From: Streptomyces griseoaurantiacus
Lineage (GTDB): Bacteria; Actinomycetota; Actinomycetes; Streptomycetales; Streptomycetaceae
Assembly: GCA_014656015.1 (NCBI GenBank)
Contig: BNBP01000051.1
Span: forward strand, 1 to 50,308
Length of the DNA stretch: 50,308 nucleotides
Direction: 5' to 3'
Below are positions 39,134 to 46,847 of this stretch, piece by piece; within the stretch, counting starts at the first letter, position 1; every line of letters begins with the position of its first letter. The notes under the pieces were generated by a model. That model was not told where the DNA came from. It did no database searches and saw only the letters and a list, made by a program, of their open reading frames with translations. Both the position numbers and the translations under genes were made by a program.

Positions 39134-41725
39134 CTACTGCTCCAGTACCGGCAGCAGTTCCGGCAGGTGGCCGTCCGAGGCGGTGGCCGCGTGCCGGCGC
39201 TCCTCGGGGACCTCTCCGTACAGGGTGGTGCGGGGCCTGGCGGGGCGGCCCGCGGCCTCGGCGACGGCGACCAGGTCGCGTACGGACTTGTAGGAGCCGT
39301 AGGAGGAGCCCGCCATGCGGGAGATGGTCTCCTCCATCAGGGTGCCGCCGAGGTCGTTGGCGCCGGAGCGGAGCATCTCGGCGGCGCCCTCGGTGCCCAG
39401 CTTGACCCAGCTCGTCTGGATGTTCGGGATGTGCGGGTGCAGCAGGAGGCGGGCCATCGCGGTCACCGCCCGGTTGTCGCGGACGGTGGGGCCGGGGCGG
39501 GCGATCCCGGCCAGGTAGACGGGGGCGTTGGTGTGGATGAAGGGCAGTGTGACGAACTCCGTGAAGCCGCCGGTGCGTTGCTGGATGCCGGCCAGGGTGC
39601 GCAGGTGGCCGAGCCAGTGCCGGGGCTGGTCGACGTGGCCGTACATCATCGTCGAGCTGGACCTGATGCCGAGGGAGTGCGCGGTCTCGATCACCTCGAT
39701 CCAGGTGGCCGCGGGCAGCTTGCCCTTGGTGAGGATCCAGCGGACCTCGTCGTCGAGGATCTCGGCGGCCGTGCCGGGAACGGAGTCCAGGCCCGCCTCC
39801 TTCGCGGCGATGAGCCATTCGCGGATCGAGAGCCCGGTGCGGCTCGCGCCGTTGACGACCTCCATCGGGGAGAAGGCGTGCACGTGCATGCCGGGGACGC
39901 GCTCCTTGACGGCCCGCGCGATGTCGAAATAGGCGGTGCCGGGCAGGTCGGGGTGGATGCCGCCCTGCATGCAGACCTCCACCGCGCCCACGTCCCAGGC
40001 CTGCTGGGCGCGGTCGGCGACCTGGTCGAGGGAGAGGGTGTAGGCGTCGGCGTCGGTGCGGCGCTGGGCGAAGGCGCAGAACCGGCAGCCGGTGTAGCAG
40101 ACGTTGGTGAAGTTGATGTTGCGGGTGACGATGTAGGTGACGTCGTCACCGACGGCCGCGCGGCGCACGTCGTCCGCGATGCGGGTGAGGGCGTCGAGGG
40201 CCGGGCCGTCCGCGTGGAGCAGGGCGAGGGCCTCCTCGTCGCTCAGCCGGGTCGGGTCGTCGGCGGCCGTGGCGAGGGCGGCCCGCACGTCGGTGTCGAG
40301 GCGTTCGGGGGCCATGCCGGGGGCGGCGGCCTCGCGCAGGGCGCCCCAGTCGCCGTACACCTCGTCGAAGTCCTCGCGGCGGTCGGCGGTGCGGCCCTCG
40401 GTGTCGATGGTGCGGTGCAGTTCGGTGCGGCCGGTGGCGGTGAAGGCCTCCTCGGGCTCCTGCCAGGGCAGTCCGCGCGGCAGGGCGCCCTCGCGGGCGA
40501 GCCCGGTCTCCGGGTCGGCGAGGGCGGCCACGTGCGGGCGCAGCCGGGGGTCGAGCCAGGGTTCGCCCCGGCGCACGAACTCCGGGTAGACGCAGAGGCG
40601 TTCCCGCAGGGTGAATCCGGCGCCGGCGGAGCGCTCGCGCAGCAGGTCGATGCGGGGCCAGGGGCGTTCGGGGTTGACGTGGTCGACGGTGAGCGGGGAG
40701 ACGCCGCCCCAGTCGTCGATGCCGGCCGCGATGAGCCGCTCGTACTCCTCGTCGACGAGGTTGGGCGGGGCCTGGAGGCAGGCGGAGGGGCCCATGATGT
40801 GCCGGGCGACGGCGACCGTGGCGACGAGTTCGTCCAGCTCCGCGTCCGGCATGCCGCGCATCGCGGTGTCGGGCTTGGCGCGGAAGTTCTGGATGATCAG
40901 TTCCTGGACGCCGTGGTAGGCGCGGGAGACGCGGCGCAGCGCGAACAGCGACTCGGCGCGCTCCTCGTGGGTCTCCCCGATGCCGATGAGCAGTCCGGAG
41001 GTGAAGGGCACGGAGGAGCGTCCGGCGTCCTCCAGGACCCGCAGCCGGACGGCGGGCTCCTTGTCGGGGGAGCCGTGGTGGGGGCCGCCGGGTTCGGACC
41101 ACAGGCGGGTGGCGGTGGTCTCCAGCATCATGCCCATCGAGGGCGCGACCGGCTTGAGCCGCTGGAAGTCGGTCCAGCTCAGGACGCCCGGGTTGAGGTG
41201 CGGGAGGAGCCCGGTCTCCTCCAGGATGCGCACGGAGATGGCGCGGACGTAGGCGATCGTGTCGTCGTAGCCGTGCGCGTCGAGCCATTCGCGGGCCTCG
41301 GGCCAGCGGTCCTCGGGCTTGTCGCCGAGGGTGATCAGGGCTTCCTTGCAGCCGGCGGCGGCACCCTTGCGGGCGATGTCGAGGACCTCGTCCGGCGACA
41401 TGAACATCCCGTGCCCGGCCCGGCGGAGCTTGCCGGGGACGGTGACGAAGGTGCAGTAGTGGCACTTGTCCCGGCAGAGCCGGGTGAGCGGGATGAAGAC
41501 GCTCTTGGAGTAGGTGATGACACCGGGCCGGCCGGCGGCCTCGAGCCCCGCGTCGCGCACGCGGCCGGCGGAGGCGACGAGGTCGTCGAGCGCGGCGCCG
41601 CGCGCCCGCAGCAGCACGGCGGCCTCGGCGACGTCGAGGGCGACGCCGTCCCGGGCGCGTTTGAGGGCGCGACGCATGGAGTTCTCGGTGGGGTGTCCGG
41701 TTCCGGAGGTCGCGGAAGTCGTCAT
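39134..41725 (-). CDS. fbiC: FO synthase, CofG-CofH fusion (F420 biosynthesis)
   Basis: An 863-aa bifunctional radical SAM enzyme. The CofG half has C84-RDK-C88-HY-C91 (TRLCRDKCHYCTF), and the CofH half has CYTG-C-RF-C near residues 542-549 (NVCYTGCRFCAFA). Each half carries its own TIM barrel, with GGIHPDLPGTAYFD and GLDSVPGTAAEIL typical of CofH. It joins tyrosine and 5-amino-6-ribitylamino-uracil into 7,8-didemethyl-8-hydroxy-5-deazariboflavin, the F420 chromophore, in the cytoplasm. Length matches actinobacterial FbiC. It is a single-copy housekeeping gene, relevant here because luciferase-like enzymes may use F420. Confidence 0.95.
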   Translation of the reverse strand: MTTSATSGTGHPTENSMRRALKRARDGVALDVAEAAVLLRARGAALDDLVASAGRVRDAGLEAAGRPGVITYSKSVFIPLTRLCRDKCHYCTFVTVPGKLRRAGHGMFMSPDEVLDIARKGAAAGCKEALITLGDKPEDRWPEAREWLDAHGYDDTIAYVRAISVRILEETGLLPHLNPGVLSWTDFQRLKPVAPSMGMMLETTATRLWSEPGGPHHGSPDKEPAVRLRVLEDAGRSSVPFTSGLLIGIGETHEERAESLFALRRVSRAYHGVQELIIQNFRAKPDTAMRGMPDAELDELVATVAVARHIMGPSACLQAPPNLVDEEYERLIAAGIDDWGGVSPLTVDHVNPERPWPRIDLLRERSAGAGFTLRERLCVYPEFVRRGEPWLDPRLRPHVAALADPETGLAREGALPRGLPWQEPEEAFTATGRTELHRTIDTEGRTADRREDFDEVYGDWGALREAAAPGMAPERLDTDVRAALATAADDPTRLSDEEALALLHADGPALDALTRIADDVRRAAVGDDVTYIVTRNINFTNVCYTGCRFCAFAQRRTDADAYTLSLDQVADRAQQAWDVGAVEVCMQGGIHPDLPGTAYFDIARAVKERVPGMHVHAFSPMEVVNGASRTGLSIREWLIAAKEAGLDSVPGTAAEILDDEVRWILTKGKLPAATWIEVIETAHSLGIRSSSTMMYGHVDQPRHWLGHLRTLAGIQQRTGGFTEFVTLPFIHTNAPVYLAGIARPGPTVRDNRAVTAMARLLLHPHIPNIQTSWVKLGTEGAAEMLRSGANDLGGTLMEETISRMAGSSYGSYKSVRDLVAVAEAAGRPARPRTTLYGEVPEERRHAATASDGHLPELLPVLEQ

Positions 41726-41814
41726 CCTTCGAGCATACGGAGCCGGTGATCAGCGGCTTCGCTCCCGCCCGGCCCGGCGGCCGGGTCCGGCCGGCGCGGG
41801 CGCGGCGGGGCGGT

Positions 41815-42321
41815 TCAGTCGCCGGTGGTGCCGTCCAGGAGCTCCCGCAGGATGTCCAGGTGGCCGTTGTGACGGGCCGTCTCCTCGGTGAGGTGGAGCA
41901 GGATCCAGCGCAGGTCGACGTGGCGGCCGTCGCGGACGGGGCGCTTCGCCCGGTTGCCGAGGGCGTTGCGGGCCACCAGCTCGCGGTACCGGGCGCACTG
42001 TGCCGCGTACTCCTCGAGCAGCTGCGGCAGGGGGAAGTCGACGGCGATGCGCATCTCGCGGTCGGGGTCCTCGTCGGTCCACGGGCCCTCGTCCTCCTCG
42101 CCGAGGAAGACCACCTGGAACCAGTAGTACTCGACCCAGCGGAGATGGTTGATCACCCCGCTCATCGTCATGAGGGGGGAGCCGGGCAGGGGCGCCTCGC
42201 GCGCGTGCTCGGCGGAGACCCCCTCGCACTTGAAGCGGGCGGTGTCCCGCGCGTAGTCGAGGAATCTGGTGAGCTGGGTGCGCTCGTCCCAGGCGGAGGG
42301 CGTGTCGTCGATTCGGGTCAT
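41815..42321 (-). CDS. DinB/DUF664-family protein
   Basis: A 168-aa four-helix-bundle protein. LTRFLDYARDTARFKCEGVS, MSGVINHLRWVEYYWFQVVF, and LLHLTEETARHNGHLDILRELLDG carry the three His positions (H in INHLRW, and the two of H-L-T-E-E-T-A-R-H-x-G-H) that bind metal in DinB-like thiol transferases. Actinobacterial relatives include mycothiol-dependent enzymes, so a mycothiol S-transferase or detoxification role is plausible. The ATG at 42321 is placed just before the domain; a long upstream open frame is a high-GC artefact. Confidence 0.85.
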   Translation of the reverse strand: MTRIDDTPSAWDERTQLTRFLDYARDTARFKCEGVSAEHAREAPLPGSPLMTMSGVINHLRWVEYYWFQVVFLGEEDEGPWTDEDPDREMRIAVDFPLPQLLEEYAAQCARYRELVARNALGNRAKRPVRDGRHVDLRWILLHLTEETARHNGHLDILRELLDGTTGD

Positions 42322-42560
42322 CGCGCGAGCATCCTGGAACGCCGCCCCGGTGTCGACCCAATTTGCCCGGCGCGCGGGGCCGGGAACCCGCCGCCGGACC
42401 CGCCGCCGGGGGCGTGAAGGTGTGGCGAGGGCGTGCGGGTTGTGTGGTGTGCCGCGTGGCGCCCTGTGATCGCGGTCTCCCACGGCTGACGCATTCGCCA
42501 AGGACAAGGCAGACTTGCCCCGTTGACGTGATGTCGGTGCGCAGGGGGGCGGAGGCGGCG

Positions 42561-45512
42561 ATGGACGGTGGACCGCGGGTGCCGGAGCAGGGGCGGGCCC
42601 GGGAGACGGCGGCACTGCGCTTCGGTGTGCTCGGCCCGGTGCGGGCCTGGCGCGGTGACGAACCGCTGCCCACCGGCTCGCCCCAGCAGCGCGCCCAGCT
42701 CGCCGCGCTGCTGCTGCGCGAGGGCCGCACGGCGACCGCCTCCGAACTGATCGACGCCCTGTGGGGCGAGGAACCGCCCTCCCGCGCCCTGGCCACCGTC
42801 CGCACCTACGCCTCACGGCTGCGCAAGGCCCTCGGCGCCGAGGTGCTGCACAGCGAGTCCGGCGGTTACGCGCTGCGGCTGTCCGAGGGCGACGAGCTGG
42901 ACCTGCTGCGCGCCCAGGAACTCGTCGCCGACGCCGAGAAGGCGCGGAGTTCCGGGGACCTGGGGCGGGCCCGCGCGCTGCTCGACGAGGCGCTGGCGCT
43001 GTGGGACGGCGAGTCCCTCGCGCACGTGCCCGGCCCCTACGCCGAGACCCAGCGCACCCGGCTGGAGGAGTGGCGGCTGCAGCACCTGGAGTCCCGTCTC
43101 GACATGGACCTGGAGCAGGGCCGCCACGGCGAGGCCGTCTCCGAGCTCACCGCGCTGACCGCCACGCACCCGCTGCGCGAGCGGCTGCGCGAACTGCTCA
43201 TGCTGGCGCTGTACCGCAGCGGCCGGCAGGCCGAGGCGCTCGCGGTCTACGCGGACACCCGCCGGCTGCTCACCGAGGAGCTCGGCGTCGAGCCGCGCCC
43301 CGGACTGCGCGAGCTCCAGCAGCGCATCCTGCGCGCCGACCCCGCCCTCGCCGAACCCCCCGCGGCCGAGCCGGAACCGGCCGCCGCCCCCGTGCGCCCG
43401 GCCCAGCTCCCGGCGACCGTGCCCGACTTCACCGGCCGCTCGGCCTTCGTCACCGAACTGGGCGAGGTGCTCGCCTCGGCCGACGCGAGCGGCCGGGTGA
43501 TGGCCGTCTCGGCGCTGGCCGGCATCGGCGGCGTCGGCAAGACCACCCTCGCCGTGCACGTGGCGCACCAGGCGCGGGGCGCGTTCCCGGACGGGCAGCT
43601 CTACGTCGACCTCCAGGGCGCCGGCCCCCGCGCCGCCGAGCCGGAGACCGTCCTCGGCTCCTTCCTGCGGGCGCTGGGCACCGCCGACTCCGCGATCCCC
43701 GACTCCCTCGACGAACGGGCGGCGCTGTACCGCTCGCTGCTCGACGGCCGCCGCGTCCTCGTCCTGCTCGACAACGCCCGCGACGCCGCCCAGATCCGCC
43801 CGCTGCTGCCCGGCACCGAGGGCTGCGCGGCGCTGATCACCTCGCGCATCCGCATGGTGGACCTGGCCGGGGCGCACCTGGTCGACCTGGACGTGATGTC
43901 GCCGGAGGAGGCCCTGGAGCTGTTCACCCGGATCATCGGCGTGGAGCGGGCGGCCGGGGAGCGGGAGGCCGCGCTCGACGTGGTCGCCGCCTGCGGCTTC
44001 CTGCCGCTGGCCATCCGCATCGCCGCCTCCCGGCTGGCCGCCCGCCGCACCTGGACGGTGTCGGTCCTCGCGGCCAAGCTCGCCGACGAGCGCCGCCGGC
44101 TGGACGAGTTGCGGGCCGGGGACCTCGCGGTCAAGGCCACCTTCGAACTCGGCTACGGCGCCCTGGAGCCCGCACAGGCCCGCGCCTTCCGGCTGCTCGG
44201 CCTCGCCGACGGCCCCGACATCTCGCTCGCGGCGGCGGCCGCCGTCCTGGACCTGCCGGTGGACGGGACGGAGGACCTGCTGGAGTCCCTCGTCGACATG
44301 TCCCTGCTGGAATCGGCGGCGCCCGGCCGCTACCGCTACCACGACCTCGTACGGCTCTACGCGCGTGCATGCGCCGAGCGGGACGAGCGCGAGCCGGGCG
44401 AGCGGGCGGCGGCGCTGTCCCGGCTGCTCGACTTCTACCTGGCCACGGTCGCGGGCGTGTACGCGATCGAGCGGCCGGGCGACCGTCTCATGGACCACCT
44501 GGAGCGGGCCTCGTACCCGGGGCTGTCCTTCTCCGACCGGCACGCCGCCCAGGACTGGCTGTACGCGGAGGCCGTCTGCCTGCTGGCCTGCGTACGGCAG
44601 TCCGCCCGCCCGGGCACACTGCGCCGGGCCGTGGACGTGCTGTGGGCGGCGGTGGACCTTGCCGAGTCGGGCGCCAACTCCCGCGAGTACAAGGCGGTCG
44701 CGGCGCTGCTGCGGGACGTGGCGCGGGAGATCCAGGACGCCCGCACCCAGGCCCGGGCGCTGACCGCGCTGGCCTTCGTGCACCACATCTCCGGCAGCCG
44801 TTTCGACGTGGCGGTGGAGGAGGCCCGGCGGGCCACCGAGCTGGCCGAGGCCGCCGGGGACCCGCTCACCGCCTGCTGGTCCTCGAACATCAGCGGCGTC
44901 GTCGCGCTCTACCAGAACCGCCACGACGAGGGCGAGGCGCACTTCACCCGCGCCATCGAGAACTTCCGGGCGCTGGGCGACCGGCCGGGCGAGGCGAGCG
45001 CGCTGTGCAACCTCTCCCGCATCCACCTGGCCACCGGCCGCACCGCCGGCGCGGTCACGCTGGCCCGCCGGGGCGCGGCGATGTACGACGACATGGGCCA
45101 CGCCCTCAAGGGCGCCAACGGCCGCTACGCGCTGGGCCTCGCGCTGACCGCGAGCGGCAAGCTGACCGAGGCCACGGACTGCCTCCAGCAGGCGCTGCTG
45201 GTGTTCCGGGACAGCCGGCAGCGGCTGTGGGAGGGCATGACCCTGTTCCGGCTCGCCGAACTCGACCTGACTGCCCGGCGGCCCGCGCAGGCCGCCTCGA
45301 ACGCGGAGATGGCGCTGACGCTGCTGCGGGGCATCGGCGGGGACTGGCGGCGCGGCAACGTGCTGACGGTGCTGGGGCGGGCGCTGCACGGCATAGGGCA
45401 GCATGGCCGGGCACAGGTGTGCTGGCGCGAGGCGCTCGACCTGTTCGAGGCGCTGGGCGCGCCGGAGGCGGACGAGGTGCGGGGCCTGCTGAAACCGGTG
45501 TCGGTCGCCTGA
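42561..45512 (+). CDS. afsR: AfsR, SARP-family pleiotropic activator of secondary metabolism
   Basis: A 983-aa regulator. An OmpR-type winged helix (LRFGVLGPVRAWRGDEPLPTGSPQQRAQLAALLLREG) and bacterial transcriptional activation domain (to about residue 265) are followed by an NB-ARC ATPase with Walker A GIGGVGKTTLAV near 318-329 and LVLLDNARD. C-terminal TPR-like helices begin around residue 700. Length and layout match S. coelicolor AfsR (about 993 aa as I remember). In that species AfsR is phosphorylated by AfsK and activates afsS. Here afsS lies 273 bp downstream and afsK follows. The ATG at 42561 has GGAGG five bases upstream; ATG 42531 is an alternative. Confidence 0.93.
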   Translation: MDGGPRVPEQGRARETAALRFGVLGPVRAWRGDEPLPTGSPQQRAQLAALLLREGRTATASELIDALWGEEPPSRALATVRTYASRLRKALGAEVLHSESGGYALRLSEGDELDLLRAQELVADAEKARSSGDLGRARALLDEALALWDGESLAHVPGPYAETQRTRLEEWRLQHLESRLDMDLEQGRHGEAVSELTALTATHPLRERLRELLMLALYRSGRQAEALAVYADTRRLLTEELGVEPRPGLRELQQRILRADPALAEPPAAEPEPAAAPVRPAQLPATVPDFTGRSAFVTELGEVLASADASGRVMAVSALAGIGGVGKTTLAVHVAHQARGAFPDGQLYVDLQGAGPRAAEPETVLGSFLRALGTADSAIPDSLDERAALYRSLLDGRRVLVLLDNARDAAQIRPLLPGTEGCAALITSRIRMVDLAGAHLVDLDVMSPEEALELFTRIIGVERAAGEREAALDVVAACGFLPLAIRIAASRLAARRTWTVSVLAAKLADERRRLDELRAGDLAVKATFELGYGALEPAQARAFRLLGLADGPDISLAAAAAVLDLPVDGTEDLLESLVDMSLLESAAPGRYRYHDLVRLYARACAERDEREPGERAAALSRLLDFYLATVAGVYAIERPGDRLMDHLERASYPGLSFSDRHAAQDWLYAEAVCLLACVRQSARPGTLRRAVDVLWAAVDLAESGANSREYKAVAALLRDVAREIQDARTQARALTALAFVHHISGSRFDVAVEEARRATELAEAAGDPLTACWSSNISGVVALYQNRHDEGEAHFTRAIENFRALGDRPGEASALCNLSRIHLATGRTAGAVTLARRGAAMYDDMGHALKGANGRYALGLALTASGKLTEATDCLQQALLVFRDSRQRLWEGMTLFRLAELDLTARRPAQAASNAEMALTLLRGIGGDWRRGNVLTVLGRALHGIGQHGRAQVCWREALDLFEALGAPEADEVRGLLKPVSVA

Positions 45513-45587
45513 ACCGGCGGGGTCGGGACGGCCCTCGGGCCGGGTCGGGAGAGCACTCGGGCCGGGGTGGGGGGCCGTCGAAGGGGA

Positions 45588-45607
45588 CGTTCATCGTTCG
45601 TTTATCG
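45588..45607 (+). promoter_or_regulatory. AfsR/PhoP-type box in the afsS promoter
   Basis: CGTTCATCG (45588-45596) and CGTTTATCG (45599-45607) are direct repeats spaced 11 bp start to start. Eleven-base direct repeats of GTTCAYC type are the known recognition pattern of PhoP and of AfsR at afsS promoters. It lies about 180 bp upstream of the afsS ATG, implying a long 5' leader. Confidence 0.65.
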
Positions 45608-45785
45608 CCGTACGGCATCCTCGACTCGTCGAGCCGCCGCGTCGGGGGGCAGGCGGACCGGCGAAAGGCCGGGCACTCATGGTGAACCGGCCGGGCGGGG
45701 CCGTCCGGCAGCCCACGGGGGAGTTGCCGGGCGGACCCCGCCCCCACGCAAGGTTGTTCCGCAACATCCAGGGGAGGAACTCGGA

Positions 45786-45965
45786 ATGAGCGACGAGAAC
45801 ACCACGGACAACGTCCACGCCACCGACGAGCCGGACGGCAACGTGCACGCGACGGGCGAGCCCGTCGCCGCGAAGAACGTCCACGCCACCAGCGAGCCGG
45901 CGAAGCTCGGCGACACGGGCGAGGCGTCGACGGACAACGTGCACGCCACGGACGAGCCCGTCTGA
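45786..45965 (+). CDS. afsS: AfsS, small repeat protein activated by AfsR
   Basis: A 59-aa acidic protein built almost wholly of four repeats NVHATDEP, NVHATGEP, NVHATSEP, NVHATDEP with short linkers. AfsS of S. coelicolor (about 63 aa, called sigma-like) likewise consists of short Thr/His/Pro repeats and is the direct target of AfsR; the position downstream of afsR and before afsK fits. It stimulates antibiotic production by an unresolved mechanism. The ATG at 45786 follows AGGGGAGG. The repeat wording differs from the TxDNHxP type that I recall, so the identity rests on position and architecture. Confidence 0.85.
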   Translation: MSDENTTDNVHATDEPDGNVHATGEPVAAKNVHATSEPAKLGDTGEASTDNVHATDEPV

Positions 45966-45995
45966 CCCGACCGGACCTCTCCCGACGGGGGAGAA

Positions 45996-46034
45996 CCGGC
46001 CGCGGCGCCGCTTGGGGGAGCGCGCCGCGGCCGG
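45996..46034 (+). terminator. 13-bp perfect hairpin after afsS
   Basis: CCGGCCGCGGCGC (45996-46008) and GCGCCGCGGCCGG (46022-46034) pair perfectly around a 13-base loop, 30 bp past the afsS stop. Confidence 0.8.
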
Positions 46035-46076
46035 GCACGACCGGGTCCCGCAACGGGGGCGGGGCCCGCACGGGGA

Positions 46077-46110
46077 TCGGCCCCGGCGTCTGGGGAGACG
46101 CCGGGGCCGA
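46077..46110. terminator. 15-bp perfect hairpin between afsS and the leftward gene
   Basis: TCGGCCCCGGCGTCT (46077-46091) and its exact complement (46096-46110) close on GGGG. It is the second strong hairpin in 115 bp and lies 39 bp from the end of the convergent gene, so it likely works in both directions. Confidence 0.85.
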
Positions 46111-46148
46111 CGTGCGTCCGCGGGGCGGTGCGCCCTGCGGACGGGCGT

Positions 46149-46760
46149 TCAGCGGGCCTGCGGGGCTCTCGGTTCGGGCGCGCACTCCTCGACCTCGGCG
46201 GCGAGGGAACGGTCGATCGGTCTCACCTTCGCCGTCACCGCGCCGTTGGCCGGCACCTCGACCTTCGTGCGCACGGTGTCGAGTGTCCGGTCCCGGTCGG
46301 CCCTGAGGACGACGGTGACCGTGAACGTGGCCTTCCTGCCGTTGGGGTTGGTCACCAGGACCTTGGTGTACGGCCTGCTCCCGTTCGCGCAGTCGAGCAG
46401 TTCCACGGTGGCGTCGTCCAGGGACTTCGCCTTCCCGCCGCCGCCGCGGTTGTCGTCGTCATCGTCGTGGTAGCGGTCCCGGTAGCGGTATCCGCCCGAG
46501 CCGCCGCCGTACGAGCCGCCGCCGTACGAGCCGCTGCCGTAACTGTCGTCGTCACCGCTGTCGTAGTCGTCCTTGGACACGCCGCCGGACGAGGACGACG
46601 AGGAGCTGTCGTGGTCCTGGCTGGAGCTGCTGCAGCCGCCGCCGCTTCCGCCGCTGTGTCCGTGGCCGTGGCCGCCGTGCCGGCTGGAGAAGCCGGTCAG
46701 GGCGAGGACGACGAGTGTCGAGACAGCGGTGAGCCTGAGTGTGGTCCCCCGTATACGCAT
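46149..46760 (-). CDS. Secreted Ser/Gly/Asp-rich protein of unknown function
   Basis: A 203-aa protein. The N-terminus (MRIRGTTLRLTAVSTLVVLALTGFSS) is a signal peptide, with no clear lipobox. The middle is low-complexity: a His/Gly stretch (HGGHGHGHSGGSGGGC), poly-Ser, then Gly-Ser-Tyr repeats and DDDDD. The last about 90 residues form a beta-rich domain (ATVELLDCANGSRPYTKVLVTNPNGRKATFTVTVVLRAD...VEVPANGAVTAKVRP), resembling an extracellular FxLYD-like/immunoglobulin fold, with two Cys for a possible disulfide. It is placed between afsS and afsK, where S. coelicolor also has a small unknown gene as far as I recall. Confidence 0.75.
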   Translation of the reverse strand: MRIRGTTLRLTAVSTLVVLALTGFSSRHGGHGHGHSGGSGGGCSSSSQDHDSSSSSSSGGVSKDDYDSGDDDSYGSGSYGGGSYGGGSGGYRYRDRYHDDDDDNRGGGGKAKSLDDATVELLDCANGSRPYTKVLVTNPNGRKATFTVTVVLRADRDRTLDTVRTKVEVPANGAVTAKVRPIDRSLAAEVEECAPEPRAPQAR

Positions 46761-46847
46761 GCCGTCACTTTAGGGCCCTGCCCGGCAGCCCGTCAGGGGC
46801 GCCTGCGCCGAGGTGACTTCGGGCCGGACTTCGGGCCGGCGGGCACG

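Noticed and set aside
42761..45685. Long frames inside afsR on both strands
   Set aside because: Composition is Arg/Gly/Pro-rich with no motif; AfsR in the other frame explains the sequence fully.
45786..45965. A second RiPP precursor
   Set aside because: Repeats of NVHATxEP could be cores, but position next to afsR and before afsK fits AfsS better, and no modification gene is adjacent.
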